Positions 54,573-60,000 of a stretch of DNA of 60,000 nt are shown here, one piece after another. A model generated the notes under the pieces. It had not been told where the DNA came from and made no database searches. It saw only the letters and a program-made list of their open reading frames with translations. This DNA is from Symsagittifera roscoffensis. Its lineage: Eukaryota > Xenacoelomorpha > Acoela > Convolutidae. A program made the translations under genes and the position numbers. Every line of letters starts with the position of its first letter. Position 1 is the stretch's first letter. The stretch spans positions 31,537,704 to 31,597,703 of the forward strand of contig NC_087070.1 of NCBI RefSeq assembly GCF_963678635.1, read 5' to 3'.

Positions 54573-55693
54573 GTGTATGATAATCCTGAGTATGGATTAT
54601 AAAATGTAATGTAGCCAATTGTGTTTTTGGTATATCTGTCGTATTTGTATATTACTTCAGTAGTTATAAACGGTGGTGGTAGTGATTGAGCTGTTATGTT
54701 AGGTGGGTTTAATGGGTAGGGATGTTGGGTAATATTATTTAACTTAACTGTGATTTCAAACTTTAATTGTAAACTGTTTTGTTGGAGTATTTGAATATTG
54801 TGATCACGGATATCGTTGTGAATATCTTGGCGATATTGTAATCTATTAAGTGCCCAGTTATGAAGGCGGTTACTTTCTTGATGTTGTCCAAATAGTGGTG
54901 GAGGTGCTGTAAATGTATTCCAATCTAGTCTTAAAGGAATATTTATTGATGATTGTTCTCGATATCTGGCGTCGAGATTATTTGGAAAGTTTAAGTTAAA
55001 GGGTGGTGGTGAAAACTGGCTTATTGATGGTGTTGATGGTAGTGATAATGTTTCTGGTAGTGATGAGGATGTTGTTGTATCCGTAGAAATATCTATGGGG
55101 TCATTGACTAAATTTGGTTCACCTTGTGTAAATGAATGTGTAGTCCAATATGGTAGTCGTGATGCCTGGTTTGGGGGGTTAAAGGGATTTTCACGTATTT
55201 GCTCAGATGTTGGTGTTGAACCTAAGTAATCTGATGGTAGGCTTGAGGTGCTACGTTGTGAAAGAAGCGTAGGGGTTTCTGGTAATATACCAATGGGGTT
55301 TTCTGGAGTGTTTTGTGATGGGGATTGAGGTATATCAAAATGAACTCGGGGAGTTTGAAAATTTCTGTTTCGTCGAGGATGTATAATTTGTCTATTTATT
55401 TCGACTGTATTTTGGTTTTGACTAGAATTTTTTATTCTGCTTAGTTCTTGTGGTAGTGTTGGATATAGGTTATATGTTGGTTCGCTTAAAGGTGCTTGTC
55501 GTTGAACTGGTTCTAGTGGTTCTGATAAACGAGTATGTCGTTCTTCAAAAGTGTATGGATTGTCTTGAAAAGAAATTCGTGTAGATGTTTGAGGATTTTG
55601 AGTAGTTGAAGGTGGTGTTTGGTTATCTTGGGATGATGTCGGTGAAGACTGATTCTGTGACTGTTGGGTAGCAATTTTTGATGGTTTTTTGAA
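54560..55693 (-). CDS. E2 ATG-less 377-codon P/S/T/N/Q-rich frame
   Basis: Open from just after TAA TAA at 55694-55699 to TAA 54560-54562 without a single ATG codon. The first ~230 codons are rich in Pro, Ser, Thr, Gln and Asn (for example QNQSSPTSSQDNQTPP). The last ~150 are more ordinary, with RLDWNTFTAPPPLFGQ, a YRQDIHNDIRDHNIQ segment and an ending GYITFYNPYSG. It follows small membrane ORF 2 by only a few bases and overlaps env by 13 bases. No domain is recognised and no signal peptide can be assigned. Expression must use a non-ATG start, readthrough or frameshift from the upstream ORF, or splicing. E1 keeps the same frame with one stop, and the changes between copies look conservative, supporting a real product. 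Confidence 0.65.
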   Translation of the reverse strand, partial: FKKPSKIATQQSQNQSSPTSSQDNQTPPSTTQNPQTSTRISFQDNPYTFEERHTRLSEPLEPVQRQAPLSEPTYNLYPTLPQELSRIKNSSQNQNTVEINRQIIHPRRNRNFQTPRVHFDIPQSPSQNTPENPIGILPETPTLLSQRSTSSLPSDYLGSTPTSEQIRENPFNPPNQASRLPYWTTHSFTQGEPNLVNDPIDISTDTTTSSSLPETLSLPSTPSISQFSPPPFNLNFPNNLDARYREQSSINIPLRLDWNTFTAPPPLFGQHQESNRLHNWALNRLQYRQDIHNDIRDHNIQILQQNSLQLKFEITVKLNNITQHPYPLNPPNITAQSLPPPFITTEVIYKYDRYTKNTIGYITFYNPYSGLSYTCIF

Positions 55694-55701
55694 TTATTAC
55701 T

Positions 55702-55890
55702 TTAGTGAGAAATTTTGTGTTTATTATAATATTCTTCCAAAAAAAGAATTAGAAGGACTGTTGCTAGGGCAAATGTGAGGATTGCTTTCTTTATACATTT
55801 ACAGATGGTCAAAATGAGGGATGATAAAAATGTTATGAAAATTACAAACAATAAAAAAATATCGGTTCTACTGAAAATTGTTCGTATCAT
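55702..55890 (-). CDS. E2 small membrane ORF 2 (62 aa)
   Basis: Same length and topology as E1 35445-35633: two hydrophobic stretches around CKCIKK. The differences are few and conservative (Ile/Leu, Ile/Val). The ATG again sits in an ATGA context. Ends HKISH before TAA. Confidence 0.6.
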   Translation of the reverse strand: MIRTIFSRTDIFLLFVIFITFLSSLILTICKCIKKAILTFALATVLLILFLEEYYNKHKISH

Positions 55891-56118
55891 TTAGACAAGT
55901 TGTATAAATCGTACCTGTGGATATAATCAAGGGTTTTGGAAAGTTGGAGGAATAGTTCGAGAATAGTGTAGAAAATTAAAAAAAATGTTACAAAAAATGA
56001 CTAGGATTATTAGAAAAGATTCAAGTATATCAAAAAAAAATATTATAAAGGTTTCAAGTATTGTAAAAAAATGTTTAAGATTTATGAGTATTTGAGTAAC
56101 TGATTGAGAGAAGAGCAT
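55887..56118 (-). pseudogene. E2 small membrane ORF 1, frameshifted
   Basis: Starts MLFSQSV as in E1 and matches for about 45 codons. An extra base in an A-run near 55980-55988 then moves it to a frame that ends at 55927. The downstream remainder in the original frame still reaches the ATGA junction at 55887-55890. Confidence 0.55.
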
Positions 56119-56715
56119 TTAAGAAATGATCTCTTGGTCGAATATTTTTTGCTGTTTGAGGCGATTTTCTAGTGTGGTCGGATTATTTATTAGTTTTTTG
56201 ACAAGTGGGTTGAGTTTTGTAAAAAATTGTTGGGGGCAATTTTTATGGTGACTGGGAGGTCGTCTTTTTCTTTATTTTTGTTTGTCAAATGATCCGGGGT
56301 ATGGTGAGATTTTTATACTTTAGGCTAATTAAAATGTTCATTTTGTTACTTTAGGCTAATTTAACAAATTTGCTTTGGGCGTATTCGTGGTCTGAGTTGG
56401 GGAAATATTGTTGATCTTTGGGTTATTAGATAAGGGAGGGGTACGGTATTATGGTGATATTTATTTTAGTTGTCAAGTTGGAGTGGTTTGCTTATTTTTG
56501 ACCTGGAGGTCGTAAAGTTATAGTTATAGATGTGCCTGGAGTTTTATATGATTCGTCTAATTGGTCTTAGTTTGAGTTAGAGAAAGTGACGGATTGGATG
56601 AATCCAATTGGTCTATTTTGAACTAGAATTATTACGTACTTGTCAGCATGTTATTTTGAAAAATGTAAATGAAAAATGTTTCGGAGGTTTCAAGATTGTG
56701 AAGCAAATGTTAAAA
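56119..56715 (-). other. E2 spacer between integrase and small membrane ORFs
   Basis: Non-coding, aligns with E1 35861-36453. Includes the paired actttaggctaatt at 56317-56330 and 56347-56360. Confidence 0.45.
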
Positions 56716-59700
56716 TTACTTTTGAAATTCTACTTTCTTTAAAATTTTAGATTGGGGGATGAATATTTTATAGTTTTTACGTGGTTGATTTCGGAGTCTT
56801 GTTGTTTTTCTATTTTCTGATTTGTCGATTTGTTCTTGGGGTATTATTTGTTCGGTCATTTTTCTATTTTTTCTTTGTTTTGGGGATTCTTTATGGTTTT
56901 GTGTATTGTTTTTGGTGGCGATTAGTTTTGTGTTTTGATTTTCGGTGGGGTTATCATTTTGTTCTGTGTTTTTCAGATGTGGTTCGTTTTGAATGATTTT
57001 TAATCCTGTGAAAGAATATAATTGAGTTAATTCGCGGAGTGCGTATTCTTTTGGGTAATAAGGTAATAGGTTGTTTCGATGTTGAACGATTTCTTTTTTG
57101 TTTGAGTCGGTAATTTTATATGTGACATCAGTGGGTTTTGCAATTATTTGGTATGGTCCTTTTCGAAGGGGTTGTAATTTTTTAGAAATTCCTTTTTGAG
57201 TATTAAAATTAGGTATTAAAACAAATGTTCCAATTTTTAATTCGGAGGCTGGTGTAAAACGTGAATTGATTTGTTCATTAATGTTTTGTCTTTGTAATAA
57301 CTTTTTTGTTATTTTTTGATAAATTTCATTGTGTTTTTTATCTCTATTTAGAATCCATTCGGTGTGTGTACCGGAGGCTAGTTTAAGAATTTGTGGGTGA
57401 TGAAAATGATCTTCATCGTGTGTATGTAAAGGTAGGTTATAACAAATTGAGTCTTTATTTGGTTGACAATAACCTTGTGCGTTTTTATGAGAATTTGCTG
57501 TAAACATTATTGGTTTGCGTGGCTTTTGGTTAAAAACCATTTCGTATGGTGACATTCCTAGAGTTGTCGTAATTTGTGAATTATATGCTAAGGGAAATAA
57601 TTTTACATCTGCTGACCATTCGGTATATTTTGTATCATTTCCGTTGATGATACATCTAAGATATTCTTGTAATGAACGGTTCATACCTTCGACTAAGCCG
57701 TTTGTCCAAGGTGCATGAGATGTACGTGGTTTGTGTTTAATGTTATATAAATGACATAGTGTGATAATTTCATTATTTATGAATTCTGTACCGTTGTCTG
57801 TAACTAAAATTTCTGGTAGTCCGAATTTTGCTATCCAGTGTTCATAGAGTGTTGTGTAAGCGTAATAAGCGTTACAATGTGGTACTGGGTTAAGTGCTAC
57901 ATAATGTGTAAATGCGTCAACAATTACCATAATGTAGGAGTTTCCTTCTGATGAGGGTGAAATTGGTCCTTTAGTATCAAATGAGATACGATGATTAAAG
58001 TACAAGCTTTGTCCTTTAAAATCTTGTTTTTGTGCTATTTGTTTTTGATTCGGGTAAGGTTTATTTAGTTGACATACTATACAGTCATTGCATAGTACTT
58101 TTATCCAAATTGGTGCATTTGGAAAGTAAAAATTTTGTATAAAATTTGAATATGTTTTTTCTGATCCAGAGTGTCCTTTAATATTTTGTGTATGTGAAAT
58201 ATTAAAAGCTATAAGAATCATACTTAAAGGGAGACATGGAACTGTAGATTCATTTAGGTTATACTCTAAAAGGTCTGTATTTTCGTTAATTGTTGTGTTG
58301 TTAAATTTGCGAAAGTATCGGAGGAGTGTTTTGTTTCCTAGAATGGTTGAATCTGCTTTGATAGGTTTAGTTCTATATTTGTGCCATGATTTTAGTTGTC
58401 TAATTATCGGGTCAAGATTTTGATATTGTTTCAGTGTTGAAACTGTAATTGTTTCTGTTGGGGGGAGAAAAATGTTTTCGATTTCTAATTTAGATAAGGG
58501 TATTGTGTCAAGTGGGTCGTGAAGGTCAAAAACTTGATTTATTGTGTATTTTGAATCATTTGTTTGTGGTCCTGATAAATTTATTTTATCAGTTAAATCT
58601 TCTTTTTCAATTAGTGGAAAATGGTCTTTTTTAGGCGGGTGTTGTTTTGTTCGTTTTTGTTGGGTGTTATTTTTTATCCATTGAGAATATGGGATTGGTT
58701 TGAAAATTGATGTTCCAAGTAGATCAACTTCATAATGATTATTTTGACAATCTAAATAAAGTGGGAAATGTTGTAAATTATTTATTTGTGATTGTTCAAT
58801 ATCAGTTTTTACTGCATATTTGCATTCCAATCGGGGTGATGTTTCGTTTTCTGCAAGGTAGAATTTTATGTTTTTGGGTATTTCAACTGTTGTTTTTCGT
58901 GTAAGTAATTCAGGTGGTGTATTTCGACTTAAGGTGTCTGGTAATGCAAGATTTTTTCCTGCAGTCCAAACTATATGTAAGTTTGGAAATTTCATTAGAA
59001 TTAGTTGAAATCTGTAAACTCGGTGGTTTGGGTTAGATTTTTGTGTAAAGAGAAAGATGATTGGTTTATGGTCTGTGAATAGAACTGTTGGATGTTTTGA
59101 TCCAAGTATCAGAAATTCATATTCTGTCAGCGTATATATTATGGCTGTACATTCTCTCATTAGAGTTGAGAGTCGTAGCTCTGCTTGAGTGAATAATCGA
59201 GAATTTGCTGATATGAGGTTCATTTTATTTGTACCATTATGTGATTGTAATAGTGCTGCACCGATGCCAAAGTTCGAAGCATCGCACATTGCATAAAATG
59301 GTTGATTTGAATCTGGAATTGTGTTTGAAATTTGTTCAGTTAAAAGTTTCTTTACTTCTTCAAATCGTGTTTGATGTTCTGTGTTCCATTCAAAATTATT
59401 TTGTTGTCTAAGGATGTTATAAAATGGTCGTAGATATAATTGCATTTTATAAACATATTTACTTAAAAAGTTTAACATTCCAAGAAATTCTTGGATTTTC
59501 TTTTTATTTGTTGGTGGTTGAAGTTTTTGAATAGCGTCAATGCGTGATTTCAATGGAGTGATTGTTTTTCTTTCTATATTATGTCCTAAGAATTTAACTC
59601 TTGTCAAAAAGAAGTGTGATTTATCGGGGGCGGCCTTCAGATTTTCGTTCTGAAGTATTTGGTGATATTTTTCTAAAACATTGAACATCTCGTCTTTTGT

Positions 59701-60000
59701 TTGTGATTGCATAAAAACATCGTCTAAATAGGTGATTGCGTTTTTCTTGAGTATTAGTGGTCTAAAAATTTTGCTCATAAAAGCTGAAAATGCTGCTGGT
59801 CCTATGGATATTCCATAGAATAAGCGGTTGAACTCATATTGTTGGTTTCCGATAACAAATTGTGTTAAACGTCGTGATTGTTCATCTAGTGGCATTTGAT
59901 TGTATGCACTATTCATATCGGCGGTTGTAAAGTATTTGCCGTTTATTTTTGTTAAAATAACTTGTATTGGTTCAATGGGCCAATTACATTTTGATTCATC
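56716..60000 (-). CDS. pol: E2 pol: RT, RNase H, integrase (partial, open to window end)
   Basis: 1,094 codons without a stop. Counting from the Met at 59916: RT YLDD at residues 63-66; RNase H acidic residues D212 (CDAS), E255 (RECT), D282 (TDHK) and D327 (LPDTLS); an integrase HHCC finger with H575, H582, C612 and C615; the catalytic triad D647, D707 and E743, giving D-x59-D-x35-E; and later a GPY/F module (RKGPYQII) and a Lys/Asn-rich tail ending KKVEFQK. The frame continues upstream of that Met to base 60000 as RT sequence (NWPIEPIQVILTKING), so the true start is outside the window, probably as a gag-pol fusion. It is the intact counterpart of the broken E1 pol. RT-RNase H-integrase order and the GPY/F module place it in Ty3/gypsy. 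Confidence 0.95.
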   Translation of the reverse strand, partial: DESKCNWPIEPIQVILTKINGKYFTTADMNSAYNQMPLDEQSRRLTQFVIGNQQYEFNRLFYGISIGPAAFSAFMSKIFRPLILKKNAITYLDDVFMQSQTKDEMFNVLEKYHQILQNENLKAAPDKSHFFLTRVKFLGHNIERKTITPLKSRIDAIQKLQPPTNKKKIQEFLGMLNFLSKYVYKMQLYLRPFYNILRQQNNFEWNTEHQTRFEEVKKLLTEQISNTIPDSNQPFYAMCDASNFGIGAALLQSHNGTNKMNLISANSRLFTQAELRLSTLMRECTAIIYTLTEYEFLILGSKHPTVLFTDHKPIIFLFTQKSNPNHRVYRFQLILMKFPNLHIVWTAGKNLALPDTLSRNTPPELLTRKTTVEIPKNIKFYLAENETSPRLECKYAVKTDIEQSQINNLQHFPLYLDCQNNHYEVDLLGTSIFKPIPYSQWIKNNTQQKRTKQHPPKKDHFPLIEKEDLTDKINLSGPQTNDSKYTINQVFDLHDPLDTIPLSKLEIENIFLPPTETITVSTLKQYQNLDPIIRQLKSWHKYRTKPIKADSTILGNKTLLRYFRKFNNTTINENTDLLEYNLNESTVPCLPLSMILIAFNISHTQNIKGHSGSEKTYSNFIQNFYFPNAPIWIKVLCNDCIVCQLNKPYPNQKQIAQKQDFKGQSLYFNHRISFDTKGPISPSSEGNSYIMVIVDAFTHYVALNPVPHCNAYYAYTTLYEHWIAKFGLPEILVTDNGTEFINNEIITLCHLYNIKHKPRTSHAPWTNGLVEGMNRSLQEYLRCIINGNDTKYTEWSADVKLFPLAYNSQITTTLGMSPYEMVFNQKPRKPIMFTANSHKNAQGYCQPNKDSICYNLPLHTHDEDHFHHPQILKLASGTHTEWILNRDKKHNEIYQKITKKLLQRQNINEQINSRFTPASELKIGTFVLIPNFNTQKGISKKLQPLRKGPYQIIAKPTDVTYKITDSNKKEIVQHRNNLLPYYPKEYALRELTQLYSFTGLKIIQNEPHLKNTEQNDNPTENQNTKLIATKNNTQNHKESPKQRKNRKMTEQIIPQEQIDKSENRKTTRLRNQPRKNYKIFIPQSKILKKVEFQK

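Larger units (their letters stand above)
48524..60000 (-). mobile_element. E2: second copy of the giant retroelement, 3' part, cut by gap and window end
   Basis: Colinear with E1 from the last 23 bp of its 3' LTR to the head of RT, offset by about 20.25-20.27 kb. Same strand as E1 and 1.75 kb from it, so the two stand in tandem. Its pol (to the window edge), env, small ORF 2 and ATG-less frame are open. ORF X and small ORF 1 carry frameshifts. Gag, leader and 5' LTR lie beyond base 60000. Confidence 0.92.

Overview
The window is a piece of an AT-rich, intron-containing metazoan nuclear genome, most likely an invertebrate. The evidence is a class-A GPCR terminal exon, a GT-donor first exon of a membrane protein, many non-autonomous DNA transposons, satellites, and two large envelope-bearing LTR retroelements. 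The phylum cannot be fixed from sequence alone. A rotifer, flatworm or similar AT-rich spiralian is a guess. A 200-N run at 48324-48523 marks an assembly gap.

Region 1 (1-27.3 kb) is gene-poor and repeat-dense. It holds a minisatellite of self-complementary motifs (195-420), a cluster of TTATAATCGATTATAA-type palindromes (2.1-3.0 kb), the last exon of a rhodopsin-like GPCR (4717-5030), and at least eight copies of a ~520-bp Helentron/HINE-like repeat. It also holds hAT-type MITEs (one with an 8-bp target duplication), a TIR element containing a tRNA-like Pol III module, a CA microsatellite, a CCAT-rich repeat field, and two arrays of a ~128-bp satellite that share a 386-bp block without a single difference.

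Region 2 (27365-27625) is a probable first exon of a type II membrane protein with a GTAAGT donor. The intron that follows is entered after about 260 bp by the left LTR of a retroelement.

Region 3 (27884-46772, minus strand) is an 18.9-kb Ty3/gypsy-type element, 'E1', bounded by 410-bp TG...CA LTRs that differ at 4 positions. In its own 5'-3' direction it carries a long leader, two small ORFs upstream of gag, gag-protease-RT-RNase H-integrase, two overlapping small membrane-protein ORFs, a ~380-codon open frame with no ATG, a glycoprotein (env), and a large unrecognised ORF after env. E1 is badly broken by stops and indels.

Region 4 (48524-60000, minus strand) is the 3' part of a second, colinear copy, 'E2'. 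It runs off the window. Its RT/RNase H/integrase frame and its 872-aa env are intact as far as seen.

The most interesting system is this giant, complex-retrovirus-like element family. Gene overlaps of ATGA type, the ATG-less frame and a conserved short intron after the last stop suggest unusual expression of several accessory proteins. Function of the accessory ORFs is unknown.
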